NCBI GenBank assembly: GCA_011037195.1
Contig: JAAEAF010014913.1
Location: 117,166 to 181,165 of the forward strand
DNA: 64,000 nucleotides
Direction: 5' to 3'
From: Triatoma infestans
Lineage: Eukaryota; Arthropoda; Insecta; Hemiptera; Reduviidae
Shown: positions 23,625 through 35,082 of the stretch, in pieces
How positions within the stretch are numbered: the first letter of the stretch is position 1
Layout of the letters: each line of letters opens with the position of its first letter
Made by a program: the position numbers and the translations under genes
Notes under the pieces: generated by a model
What the model saw: only the letters and a program-made list of their open reading frames with translations
Told to the model about the DNA's origin: nothing
The model's database searches: none

Positions 23625-23815
23625 CTCAGATTTTTTTCTTTCTAGGAAGCCTCTTGCAGCGCACTGCCCGCTGATGGACAGTGTTGTCTGTAACGAGAGA
23701 ATACTGTTCGGAGGCCGGCAGTGCACTGAGAAGGCTCCAAACTTAGCTATATGGGCCCAGAAGGGTTTTGGATAGCATAGAGCTTGGTCCCTCCACAGAC
23801 AAATAAAAAAAAATA
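23625..23815 (+). mobile_element. SINE family A, head-truncated copy
   Basis: It has the SINE-A body: TCTAGGAAGCCTCTTGCAGC, GTAACGAGAGAATACTGTTC, GGCCGGCAGTGCACTGAGAA, then an A-rich tail after CCACAGACAAATAAA. The tRNA-like head is absent or replaced. Confidence 0.65.
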
Positions 23816-23934
23816 CTGTTCCGCCAGAAACACAAAAAAAAAATTCTCCTGGATAAATGTTTAAAATAAAAGTGATGGGAATATATGTATGTAGATAGTA
23901 TAAGAAGTTTAAAAGAAAATCGTTGGAACTATTT

Positions 23935-24210
23935 TTGAGAAAATTAAAAAAAAAAACAAAAACGGAAAGTCACATTTCCGGTTGATGGATTTTGTCCTAA
24001 ATTTTGTGTCAGATGCCGGCGGTAGTAACTAGACGGAATATAGCCTTGTAAAAGTGGCTTACTGACACACACACACACATCCTAGAAACATTGTTTTCGT
24101 ATTCAGGAAACCACAAATCATATAATTTCCGCTGAGAACTCAAAATTCGAAAATCTGACACGATCGCAATACTTCCCCCCTCTTACTAGGATGAAAAAGA
24201 AAGTAAAAAG
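23935..24210 (+). repeat. CTTTCTCTTACT repeat, partial copy
   Basis: Only the distal part is present: CATTTCCGGTTGATGG, a short (AC)n run, AACTCAAAATTCGAAAAT and CGATCGCAATACTTC, ending TACTAGG..AAGAAAGT. Confidence 0.65.
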
Positions 24211-26337
24211 CAAAAATTTCAAAATATGGTTTAGTAATGAACGATTTGATTAAAATAATTTATTGGTGGTAAAATCCTGCTAAATCATGTGTATGCACAA
24301 ATGTCTTCCTAAAAAATTAGCAATCCCAGTTGAAATATTTGTAGATTTTCAAAAAGAAACAACTGTAGGACAAAGAACCATGAAAATGTCTAAATACACG
24401 ATAAAAAGAATTACAAACAATCAATTAAGAGTATTCAAAGCAGCCAAGGCAAGTATTAATTACAAATAAATAAATAAATAATATTTTCTGATCTTTAAGG
24501 CTTCCGTGGCTTAATTGTAAACCAGCTTTTCGCCTTATTGCAATAGGCTTCTCTTCAGAGTTATTGCTGGCTTGATTACTAGACCCCTCATGAAAACAAT
24601 GTAAATTGCAAAGTATATAATTTTACATCAAAATTGGTGAAGCTAATAATAATAAGAATAATTCTTATGGAAAATGATGAATCGCTTGAGTTCTTCAATA
24701 CGGAAAACTCACTTCAAGAATATATTTATGATTTCATTGTGAAATCGATTTATTGTTTATTTGCGGAAATTCTAATAATTACAATTACTTGACCTACAAT
24801 GTTCATTAGACTTTATATTTATATTTAAAAAAAAAAACAAAAAAAAAAAACTGCTAAATTTAATTTTTGTTATGAATATTCTTTTTCACTTATTAAGACT
24901 TATACGTATATATATATATATGTGGAACAGAACTTCTTATTATAAAACACCATACTGACTAGTATTTTACTTTACTAAATAATCTAAACAAAGTTATTAA
25001 ATTTAATAAAATGAAGTCCATAAACTTAAAAAATAAAAAAAATAAAAACAACAAAAAACTTTAGTATATTAAGTACATTTGATAGAGTAATGGTGGAATA
25101 TATATATCCATCAACGACGTCCGTGGGAAGTACAGTGAATGAATTATTAATATTATTGAACGTGACTAGCAATATAGTTTAGTTAGAGAGGATACAAAGT
25201 ATTCTTGGTGAGTAGGGTTTAAGAAGGATGCAAACTGATACAGCAAACGCTAAATATCTATAATACAATATTATAATACATTTCTATTTATTTATTTATT
25301 GTTTAACCAATAGAAAATTAAAATACGTATATAAAAATTATCTTGGTTTTTCAAATCGTCTTGGAATTTTTTTTTTTTTTTTAATTTTCTGACTTTAATA
25401 GTCATTCAAATTTCTTTAATTTAAAATTTTTATTTTATTTTATTTGTTATAAATGTATGCACTTTTTCTTTACTATTGTACTGTACAATAATGTATCTTT
25501 CATCTAATAAATTTTGCAGAGTTCCTAAAGAAGGGCGCACTGATGATGGTACTCCGAAATGTAGAGCAGCAATGAACTTTTTTTTCTTTAAAAACTTATC
25601 TGGCCATTACCGTTACAAACATTCATTATAATAAGAATTATCATTTGACAAGTTATATAAAATATAAATTTTCAATATCAGTACCCTTCCAGCAAATAAG
25701 TAGAACTACTTATCACCTAAAAATGATATGAATGATAAATTGATAACAGAAGACATAATTTAATTTATAGTACAGATCATGTGTGAGAAATATATATATA
25801 TATATATATATAAAACTTGATGAAATATAAAAGCGAAGTATAAAATTGTGAAAGCGGATCAAAGAAAATAATGAGACCACGACATGGAGAACACAGATGC
25901 TCGATAGACCACCGTTATGGAATATTATAATTATAAATGTATACAGTAGAGGAATATTAAAAGCGATAAATAACATTTTTATTTAATAGTATATCATTAC
26001 ATATATACATACATACAACAAGTAAATAATGTTCGCTGTATTTAATGTAAAATATGCATTTCACTTCTATGAATGTATAAAAAATCAAGTGACGCGTATT
26101 ATTATATTGTAAATTGCTTGATCGGTAATTTCTAATTCAGAACTGCAAATCTTATATTATTTCTGGAAGTGTTAAAAAAGAAATGATGCAACGTTACTTA
26201 TAAAAAAATGAATTCTTCGTGGAAGATTTTTGCAGAAAATTCGTTCATAAATCTTCAACTTCTATTTTGAAACTTTGGGAAATTAATGATTTTGCCATGA
26301 CCAAACTCAATTGAATCTGCCTATCTTCTCTTTTTAA
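24211..26337. other. AT-rich DNA, no gene seen
   Basis: Contains A-runs near 24828 and an (AT)n run at 25793-25812. The open frame at 24287-24469 has no recognisable similarity. Confidence 0.4.
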
Positions 26338-26341
26338 CTAT

Positions 26342-26965
26342 TGTAATGACATGGCAAAGTCATTGACATCGGCAAAGTACACCAAAGAAATAATTTACAA
26401 AAGGTGAAAACAGTGACACTGTTGGCCGCCGACAGCCGCGGTCAACCAAACAAACAACAAAGCCTTTTCATCAATTCTCAATCAAAAGGCAGGCACCGCG
26501 ATAAGTATGGCCACTAAATAAGGTCAGAAAACTACGAAGGTCCACAAGGCCGCACACTAAGACAGATGTCTTGGTGTGAGTGTGAACAACAGTATATATA
26601 AACTCTATGATATACGACGAGGGGATTATTATATCATCTACGACCAAACTGTACACGAGCGGCAATTCACAGTTATATTCAACTTATCATTCTCTAGTTG
26701 TGCACTTTAGTTCGTTATTTTAACCATTCTAAATTATCAGCTATTTATTATTTATTATTAAGTATTTTATTATAGTTATTAGTTACCATTTATCACGTTT
26801 AAATTATGTTAAAATACAGTTTATTTTTATATAAAAAACCGTTTAATAATTCGAGCACTAACTTCCAAATCTCTCAAACTAACTTCCGCCCTCTTCAAGA
26901 CATCTGCTACTCCAGGAATCACACATCAAACGATTCCATTACATCTAATATCTAATTCCATTACA
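26342..26965 (+). mobile_element. solo LTR with 4-bp target duplication
   Basis: This 624-bp segment starts TGTAATGAC and ends CCATTACA, so it has canonical TG..CA ends in an inverted TGTAATG/CATTACA. It is flanked on both sides by CTAT (26338-26341 and 26966-26969). A strong TATA box (TATATATAAA, 26593-26602) lies mid-element, as expected for the U3/R boundary. No gag or pol sequence adjoins it, so it is a solo LTR left by recombination. Its size and 4-bp duplication fit Ty3/Gypsy best, but the superfamily is inferred. Confidence 0.78.
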
Positions 26966-27206
26966 CTATGAACAAGATTCCATTTAAATTAGAACAGCTG
27001 GCTCAATCTGAATATTCTAATTTTATGGCCTAATTCTTGCTAATATTTGTTTGTTTATTAAAAGAGATTTACCTAAGAATATAAATACTTAAACATTGCA
27101 TTTTAGAGATAAACTTAAATGAAATTTCCCGGAGGAAGTGTTTTTAAATAAAAGAAAACATTGAAACCATACTGGAGAAAAACACGAAAAGCTGAAAAAC
27201 CAATTC

Positions 27207-28030
27207 AGTAGATTAGATTAGATTCTATGGGGGGTTGGCTGATCAGCCTAAGCCACCGCGACTCCCAAGTTTCTATTGTGGCACCCCATAAATTGGAGTT
27301 TCCTCCCCAGTTCTGTCCTTTATTTGAACTTTAGAAACTGGAGAGGCTCCTAGGTGGTCAGTTAAGAGCACCCTCTCGGCACTGTCTGCCTTAACAGACT
27401 TAGTAGACCCGAGAAAGGCTCCTGGCTAAGGGCTGTAGGCGTCAGCTTCTCCTCCCATACAAGCCCCTCACACTGACACAAAACGTGCAGTGCTGTTTCC
27501 TCTTGTTCCTGACAAAACCTACATACGCTATCCATTGCCAGGCCCATGCGGTGCATTAAGTCTACTATGGTCAGTGAGTACGCCAACAGCTATCCTTATC
27601 CCTCCCGCCGGCCTAGTTGGAGTAGTTCAGCAGTTAGCATGAGAAAGTAGCTATGAATGAACGCTTTCGCCTACCTTTAGCCTGGGGTTTTAGCCCACCA
27701 TTCCTTTGATCGATCGTGCATCATCCATGTTCTAATAGATGCACTTCTGAGGCATCTTGCGATGCCACAGAATGGTTCAGGCCCCGATAAGGGTTCCAAT
27801 AAAAACCTCTAAGGCCAGACGATCCACTGCCTCATTGCCTCTGTGATCCAAATGCTCGGGTACCCAAACCATCAAAACCTTGTTGTGCCTACAATTTCCC
27901 GGAGCATACCAAGCAATCCCATACCACAGCCTTGAGGCCTTGAGCTGATCACCCACGATTCAACTGCCCGAGCCTGGCTATCCGAATAAATGATGATACT
28001 GGAGTTATGTACTTCCCGTCTTCTTATTTC
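27207..28030 (-). mobile_element. 3' end of a non-LTR retrotransposon (I/R1-like), decayed
   Basis: On the minus strand it reads, across frameshifts, SSIIIYSDSQARAV and NKVLMVWVPEH.DHRGNEAVDRLA, the second and last catalytic blocks of an RNase H domain. A C-terminal knuckle CRFCQEQEETALHVLCQC (C-x2-C-x8-H-x4-C) follows. The 3' tail is a short TCTAA-type repeat near 27207-27222. It is 5' truncated and inactive. Confidence 0.72.
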
Positions 28031-28079
28031 CGGCGGCGCAGATTGTAATCAATTCAGTAAGGTCCGTTTGAATGTATTC

Positions 28080-28290
28080 ATCAAAACCTTATTGTCAAGC
28101 AATATCAGGTTTGAACTTTCTGCGATTTTTTTTGTTGGTATGTTGAGTTATGTAGACCACAAACTGACTGCAAGCGCATACGCACATACACACCAATTTC
28201 TAATTCAAACTCAGGGGACCTCAAAATATGTATTTCCGGTGTAAATTAAATTTCGAAAATTTAGCTACTTAGCAGCAATAAGAGAAAGTA
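28080..28290 (+). repeat. CTTTCTCTTACT repeat, distal fragment
   Basis: Blocks include TATCAGGTTTGAACTTTCTG, CAGGGGACCTCAAAAT, TTTCCGGTG and AATAAGAGAAAGT. It abuts the non-LTR fragment on its left. Confidence 0.6.
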
Positions 28291-28739
28291 AAAAGTCATG
28301 TGAGTACTTCCTTTTCAAAAATGTATAGAGCGCAGGTAGTTTTATAATACTGGTGTACAAATCAATAGAAAAATATTAATCAAAATGATGATTAAATTAC
28401 AATTATAACAAATTATATTACTTAATTTATATTTTGCCTTAATAATCTAATAATTATAATAAAATGGTCAAATTAAATATAAAAGGAAATATTGAAAAAA
28501 AAAGTTAATGGATAAAAAAATTAATATAAACAATATAATTTCTAATAACATTTCTTTAGCAATAATCTCCTTTCACTTTGCTAAACTGTACTCTCTAACC
28601 GGTCCAAGATATGTTAGATGACTTCTTTTTTTTTTAATCAATCCGTCTCATCTAATTACTTAATTCTATAATAATACTGCAGCCATTCCATTATCTATCT
28701 CTTTCCTAGTTTTCTTCAATATATGAGAAAATAAACATA

Positions 28740-29725
28740 GAAAAAAAAAAAAATCTGGCGTGAAACACTCACACAACTTTCTCTTACACCAGTTCTCAAA
28801 ATTATAATTGGCAAATTTTTATAGTTTTGCACCAAATTAATGAAATTCGTCGAAAACTGAAAAAAACTGTTCAATAAAAGCGCACTTCCGGTTTACTAAT
28901 CTTCTTGAAACTCGGAATTTTAGTCATCTATTTATTTCTATTAATTTTGTTTGGATGGCAGAATTGTGTAATCAACTAAGATAGCACTTTAAAGAAAAAC
29001 ATAACCTTAAAAAACCCCTTCCCCTCAAAGTGCTCTTAAATGAATTTTTCCAGAGAAATGTTAGATTTTTGTATGTTTAGTTTATATACGAAGTTTCAAG
29101 AAAATCGTCCATAGACATTTTTGAGAAAATCGTGAAAAAGTGAAAAAAATCATTTTAGTAAAGTGGTAAAGAAAACGCACTTCCGGTTATCCGATTTTTC
29201 CAAACTCGGAATTTGAACGATATATTCAATTCTATTTAACATTATTCATAGAATTGTTTAATAAACTGAATAGCACTTTAGATGAAAACCTAACTCCACC
29301 CCTGCTCCCCCATAACTGCCCTTAAATGAATTTTCCCAAAGAAACGTTTCAAATAAAAATTGTAGCTCTTTGTATGTGTAATTGATAGACTAAGTTTGAA
29401 GAAAATCGTCGGCGCTATTTTTGAGAAAAACGCATAAAAGTAAACAAAAAACCTAGTAAAGTGGTACTTCCGGTTAAGGAATTTTGACAGATGACCCACT
29501 GTCAGATCCCATGGTGATACTTAAACGGAATATCATGTTTCAACTTTCTACGGTATTTCGTTTTTGAGCTATGCTGTTCACATACACACAGACCATTTGC
29601 TAAAAACCACTTTTTTTGACTCAGGGTACCTCAAAACGGATACTTCCGGTGAAAACTCTATATCATAAATGTGACTCGATTACAATACATCCTCTTACTA
29701 GGATTAAGAGAAAGTAAAAAAAAAA
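28740..29725 (+). repeat. CTTTCTCTTACT repeat, near full-length (about 1 kb)
   Basis: One of the best copies. End 1 is GGCGTGAAACACTCACAC then AACTTTCTCTTAC, after an A-run. Internal modules follow, each with CGCACTTCCGG or GGTACTTCCGG, AAACTCGGAATTT, a C-rich CCCCTCCCC-type block, AGTGCCCTTAAATGAATTTT and GAAAATCG..TTTTTGAGAAAA. A distal part has GATCCCATGGTGATAC and GAGCTATGCTGTTCACAT. End 2 is ACTAGGATTAAGAGAAAGT. The inverted ACTTTCTCTTA at both ends is a short TIR-like feature. No protein was identified. Confidence 0.8.
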
Positions 29726-30254
29726 AACTCCGATGTGAATTACCCACAAATGAATTTCTCTAATTGCAATTCTCAAACCAAAATTTAAATATCCATATTG
29801 GCTAAAATTAAAACTGCTAAAAACTACGCGCAATATTTTCAATGTCTTTAATAATACGAAGTTTTCGGTATCGCGTTTTCTCCAGGAGTTTCCCTAAGAC
29901 TAAAAATATGTTTTAAATTAATGGTTCTTGCCACATCCAATTTGATTCATGTTGTTTTTAAGAAGAATTATCTCTCCTACTATACTATACAATAACACAC
30001 CTTTAGTTCAATAACATAGCACACATTAGTGTAGATGCAATGCACCAAGAGAGGTCTACTGTAACCTCACTCACTACAGGTGCCAGGCAGGATGGAGACA
30101 GCACTCCAGCCTACAGTTGAACACCCCTTCCAATTTAGTTTTCTGGAGAAACCCACAGAAAAAGGTTCTAGGAAACATTAACCAGGCTTCCTAAACTTTC
30201 TTTGAATGATAGCGTCGCAGTAAGAAGGTATTCATTCATATGATTTACTTTTAC
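29726..30254. other. no gene; diverged second repeat start
   Basis: 29730-29800 (AACTCCGATGTGAATTACCC then TTCTCTAATT) looks like a diverged end 1 of the same repeat lying head-to-tail. The rest, including a GC-richer patch at 30050-30130, is unassigned. Confidence 0.4.
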
Positions 30255-30990
30255 TTCTCTTACTCCTAGGAAGAGGAAGTATTGTAATTGTGTAAAATTT
30301 TCAATATCAAGTTTTTCCCCCGGCAATCACGTTTTGAGGTCCCCTGAGTCAAAAAAAAAAAAATATAGTTTTTTAGAAAATGGTCTGTGTGTGGAGAACA
30401 GCATAGTTCAAATTCGAAAAATCGCAGTAAGTTCAAACTTGATATTCCGTTAAGTGTATCACCATATGATCCGACAGTAAATTATCTGTCAAAATTCCTC
30501 AATGAAAATATCATTTAATGATTTTTTTTTTTTTTTTTGCGATTTTCTCCAAAATGGTACCGACGATTTTCTTCAAACAAATAATCATATCATTTACACC
30601 ATACTACTTAAAAGCTATAATTTTTATTCGAATTATTTTCTCTGGAAAAATTCATTTAAGGCAACTTTTGGGAAAGGATAGTGGGGGTCATGTTTTCTTA
30701 TAAAGTGCTATTTCCATTTATTACACAATTTTATCATCTATTTAATATTAATTAGAATTAAATATGTCGCCAAAATTACCAGTTTGAAGAAAATCGGTTG
30801 ACCGGAAGTGGGCTTTTTACTGAACAGTTTTTTTTGGGGTGGGTGGGGTTTCTGCGTTTTTCTCCATAAAAAGGCCAACAGATTTCTTTAAATTTTGTTT
30901 GAAATTTTCTTTACCGAGAAAATTCATTTAAAGAAGATGAGGCGGAGAGAGAGGAAGTAATGTTTTCCTCATAACAAGTCATTTTATTGA
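30255..30990 (-). repeat. CTTTCTCTTACT repeat, partial copy
   Basis: Opposite orientation to 28740. It runs from TTCTCTTACTCCTAGGAAGA through TCACGTTTTGAGGTCCCCTG, GAACAGCATAGTTC, two module sets and GTTGACCGGAAGTGGGC. Confidence 0.75.
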
Positions 30991-32284
30991 ATTTCAATTC
31001 TCACATTGATATAAAATTTGAAGAAGTCACGTAAACATTTAGTAAAACTTGATAAGTTTGAAAGAATTTGTCAATTATCATTCTGTAAAATGTAGTAAGA
31101 TATTTGTTAATTATTTAATCTAAAAAAAAAAAGAAAAAAAAAAAGTTAATTTACGAAAACTTCGGGTAATATTCTAATCCATCATGTAAATTTACTAACA
31201 ATTATGTTATATAAAACATATTTTCTAAAAGATAAAACTTGGTCCATTTTGAAAGTTTTTAATTCTCTTCAAGATAAAAGATTTTATAAGATTTAAATAA
31301 TTATTATATATATATATTATTAAATGAAAAAAAATAATACCTAGAACAAAATGACGTGGTGAACCAAATATGGAACAAAAGTAAATTAAAGTTGAATTAA
31401 AAAGGAAAAAAAGGAAGTGAATTAAGTGACGCTGTAATTAGTGTAGGAGGTAATGGTTATAGACGTTAAGAGTTAAGAGGGAGAGAGACTTGGCAGTTGG
31501 GCGAGGAAGTGATAAGCTCTCTCACTATAATAGACAATTATCAAAGACTCCCTTCCCTACCCAAATTCACTATTAATAATTACTGTTATGTGATATATAA
31601 ATATATATATATATGCTAGGCAGGATTATTTTTTTTCACCCTGTTTTAATGAATAGACAAATTATTATCCGTTAGACGTGTAGAGAGAGGAGTGGCAACA
31701 AAAACTAATTCCACTCATACTATTATAAAAAAATATCTGTTGTGACTGACTCCCTTAGGTACCATTTTTTTAATTTTTTTTTTATCTATATAGGAATGTA
31801 GTTGTAGAATCTATAAAATATATAAAGCATGATATGAAGTTAAGTGTGCTGGTAGGGTAACAGTTAGTAAATAATGGTACCATCAACTATTTCTACAGGC
31901 CCTACATGTATAGTGAAAGTGTTGTTCAATTACACTGATACGCTGATCTCTCCTGGTAAACCCTAAAGCACTGTGAGAAAGAAATTTATCTAGCTTCTTC
32001 CTAGTTTTTTATCTTACAGACTTTGTTTTTGGAAGGCATCACATGTTTGGACGTCAGGATTCATCGATTCATTTATCTTGATCAAGAGGTACACGAATCT
32101 GAGAAGTATGTTAAAGAATTAGAAGAAAAATTGAAAACAACACATCCCCACTCTTAAAACCCATAGGAGAATCATTAACAAGTTCAAATCTACTTATCAT
32201 TAAAACAACTGAACAAATTAATGTTAGCAATCATCATCTGTCATGCAATCACAAAATTGAATAATTCAAGTGTTAAAATTTTTA
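30991..32284. other. AT-rich DNA, no gene seen
   Basis: Simple A/T and (AT)n runs (31303-31320 and 31596-31614). No coding signature was found. The GAGAGAG stretch near 31480 is low complexity. Confidence 0.4.
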
Positions 32285-32405
32285 CATTCTCTTACTCCTC
32301 AGAAAGAGGAAGTATTGTAATCGTGTCAAATTTTCGATATTGAGTTTTCACCGGAAATATCCGTTTTGAGGTCCCCTAAGTTCAAAAAAATGGTTTTTAG
32401 CAAAT

Positions 32406-32449
<44 letters not shown>

Positions 32450-32738
32450 TGTATGTATATATATGTGAACAGCATAGCTCAAATGTTTTTGATGAACGTA
32501 AAATTATCATGTTTTCGTTAAAAATTGTAGAAAGTTCAAACTTAATATTCCGTTTAGTTATCACCATGGGATCCGACAGTGGGTCATCTGTCAAAATTCC
32601 TCTACCGGAAGTACCACTTTGCTAGTTGTTTTTTTAAGTTTTTGCGATTTTCTCAAAAATGGCTCCAACGATTTTCTTCAAACTTGGTATATCAACTACA
32701 CATACTAACAGCTACAACTTTTATTTGAAACATTTCTA
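32285..32738 (-). repeat. CTTTCTCTTACT repeat, cut by the gap
   Basis: It begins CTCTTACTCCTCAGAAAGAG. It contains a long (GT)n run at 32404-32447 where other copies have (AC)n/(GT)n, then GGGATCCGACAGTGGGTCAT and CTACCGGAAGTACCAC, and ends at the N gap. Confidence 0.75.
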
Positions 32739-32758
32739 NNNNNNNNNNNNNNNNNNNN
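32739..32758. other. assembly gap, 20 N
   Basis: Twenty unknown bases inside a repeat copy. The true size of the missing piece is not known. Confidence 0.99.
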
Positions 32759-32889
32759 TGCAGGATGAGTCCATTTTCTGCTGTGGTTGATAAATCAGAT
32801 ATAATGTGAAATTCTGCATCATTAATAAGGAATGTTGTTATGAAAGAAATAATGAAGATAGTTGATTAATCTTCAAATATATTAGTAAG

Positions 32890-33570
32890 GTGTGTGTGTG
32901 AGTTTGTGTGTGAAAATAAAATATCGTAAAAAAGGACATCGCAGTGCGACTTTACTTAATGTTTTTGCTATTTTTTTTCAGTTTTCACTAATTTCTTGGA
33001 AATGGTTCCAACGATTTTTCTTTAAACTTCGTATACAATCTCTAAACATAAATACCTCTCATTTTCATTTGAAATATTTTCCTGGGAAACTTGATTTTTT
33101 GGGAGAAGATTCTATTGGAAACAGTAACATCAAGATTTTCTCTAAAATACTACATCAGTAAAAAATTCTGAAGAAAATCGGTTGACTGAGTGCGAATTGG
33201 TGTTTTGAGCTTTTTGGAATTTCCCTGACAACTGCTAAAAACAATTTTCATTAAACATTGGAATGTTAAACAGCACAAAATCTCTTTGATTTTGATTTTG
33301 GTTGAGAAGATGGCGTGCTCCACACAAGTCGCGCTACAAGTATACAAATATAATACCTCAACAAACAGCCCTACTCAACAAATGTAATCATTGCAGTTTT
33401 AAAGAAAAGAGTTGTGTAATTAAATTGAATTTTTTCATACAGAAGGAATTTTCCGAGAGAAAATTATCGGGAATTCGTACAGAGAAACTTCTCCGAAAGT
33501 ATTATTTCTGACGACAATACAATTTCGAAAAATTTAGAGTGAAAACGTCTTACAGCAATAAAAGAAACAA
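32890..33570 (-). repeat. CTTTCTCTTACT repeat, diverged copies
   Basis: Module blocks TCGGTTGACTGAGTGCG and TTTTCATTAAACATTGGAAT are present, and an end-like AATTTCGAAAAATTTAGAG then AGCAATAAAAGAAAC lies near 33520-33570. Borders are unclear. Confidence 0.5.
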
Positions 33571-33583
33571 CAAAATATTCTGT

Positions 33584-33618
33584 AACCTAACCTAATCTAA
33601 CCTAACCTAACCTAACCT
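33584..33618. repeat. interstitial telomere-like (AACCT)n tract
   Basis: Seven AACCT units, one carrying C to T, followed by AC. This is the complement of the TTAGG arthropod telomere repeat. It lies internally, next to a decayed repeat end. Confidence 0.85.
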
Positions 33619-33894
33619 ACCCGTAATCTGTTGAAGAGCACTTAAACTGAGTTTTAGTAAACACTGAAGTCACGACACACTTATTAAAACTGTGTTTGCT
33701 ATAATTTATTGGCCAGAAAGATATACATCTTTTAACAGCTGGCTTAAGATCTGAACTCTCACACAATTCAGCACTTTAATAAATCTCCAAATTGTAGGTC
33801 ACTCAGTCAGTCAGTTCAAGTTAAAAGTTGGAAAACATATTTGTGATTGTGATGATGTCACTGTTGTGCACCAATCACCATATTGGATTTTTTT

Positions 33895-34425
33895 TTTTTA
33901 CTCCCTCTTACTCCTAAAATAAAAGAGGAAGTGAACTATTGCGATCGTGACAAAATTTTCGAAATTGAGTTTTCACCGGAAATAAAAAGTTTTGAAAGTT
34001 TCCGGTTTCCAAACGGCTCCAACAATTTTCTTAAAACTTCGTATATACTAATACACACTAAATACCTATCACTTTTATTTGAAACATTTCCCCCGGAAAA
34101 ATGAATTTTTGGCGGGGGTTCAGAGGAAACAATAGCGTTATGCTTTCCTTTAAATTATCCTTCCCTCCCCCCTCAGGTCCAATATATAGTTTTTACCTTC
34201 TACATAATATTAATATACATGTTTTTGTTAAAAAAAACATGTGATAGAATTCCAAATTTGAAAAACAAAAATCTGTCGCACCGGAAGTACGACTTTACAG
34301 AATAGATTTTATTGAATGTTTTGGAATTTTCTCGAAATTGGTTACAACGAATTTCTTTACATTTTGTAAGCATATGTACCAGGAATAATTCACTTTTTAT
34401 AGTGAGGTTCTGAACAATAAGTAAT
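33895..34425 (-). repeat. CTTTCTCTTACT repeat, partial copy
   Basis: Starts ACTCCCTCTTACTCCTAAAA, then GCGATCGTGACAAAATTTTC, CACCGGAAATAAAAAG and later GCACCGGAAGTACGAC. The internal order is shortened compared with 28740-29725. Confidence 0.65.
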
Positions 34426-34432
34426 GTTAAGG

Positions 34433-34770
34433 ATCAGAGGAGATATTTTCCGTGATAGCCTGCTTCTTTTTGTGGTCATCCACTTTTTAGGATGCGTTTG
34501 TCAAACAGTGGGATAACACAGACTTGTACAGAGCAAATTCAGTTTACACACTTGAAAAATACGTTGTTGAACAAATACATTTAAAAGACCAGTCAGTGTG
34601 TAACAAACTGAATTTGCTCTGTACAAGTGTCTGTTTTATCACATTGTTTGACAAAAGGCATCCTGAAAATAGGCGAACGCCCATAACCGGTCGATGACCA
34701 CAAAAAGAACCAGGCTATCACCGAAAATATCTCTGAGCTTTCCAGCTCTGCGAAATCAACCACAACAAGT
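34433..34770. mobile_element. foldback element, family with GATATTTTCCGTGATAGCC arms
   Basis: The left arm (34438-34550) has GATATTTTCCGTGATAGCCT, GGATGCGTTTGTCAAACA and TACAGAGCAAATTCAGTTT. It is matched by the reverse complement at 34602-34733 with scattered mismatches and a loop of about 50 nt. The right flank carries TTCCAGCTCTGCGAAATCAA, the terminal module shared with other foldbacks here. Confidence 0.75.
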
Positions 34771-35082
34771 AATGTTTTGAGGCTTTGCTTCCTATATGGT
34801 CATTTCTAGATAAAATACTGTTCTATCAATAGGTTTAAATTAATCAGCATTAAATGTATTTTTCTAAAATCCGTAGAACTTCTAAGAAAATCGAGTGGCA
34901 TTCGGGAACAACTTTTTTTTTTTTTTTTTTTTTTTCAGATTCCCCACGATTGTACTCTATAAAAGCACCAATCGGGATTCTTTAAAATTTTATATTACCA
35001 ATTATAAAATATAATTGGCCTCTTCCACTTTTGTTTATAAATTTTTTACCAAGAAAAGTGACTCTAAAATTTAAATATTTAG
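34771..35082. other. AT-rich spacer
   Basis: A T-run of about 22 is followed by AT-rich DNA. No feature was recognised. Confidence 0.4.

Noticed and set aside
32397..32625. Open frames on both strands over (GT)n
   Set aside because: Low-complexity translation of a microsatellite within a repeat copy.
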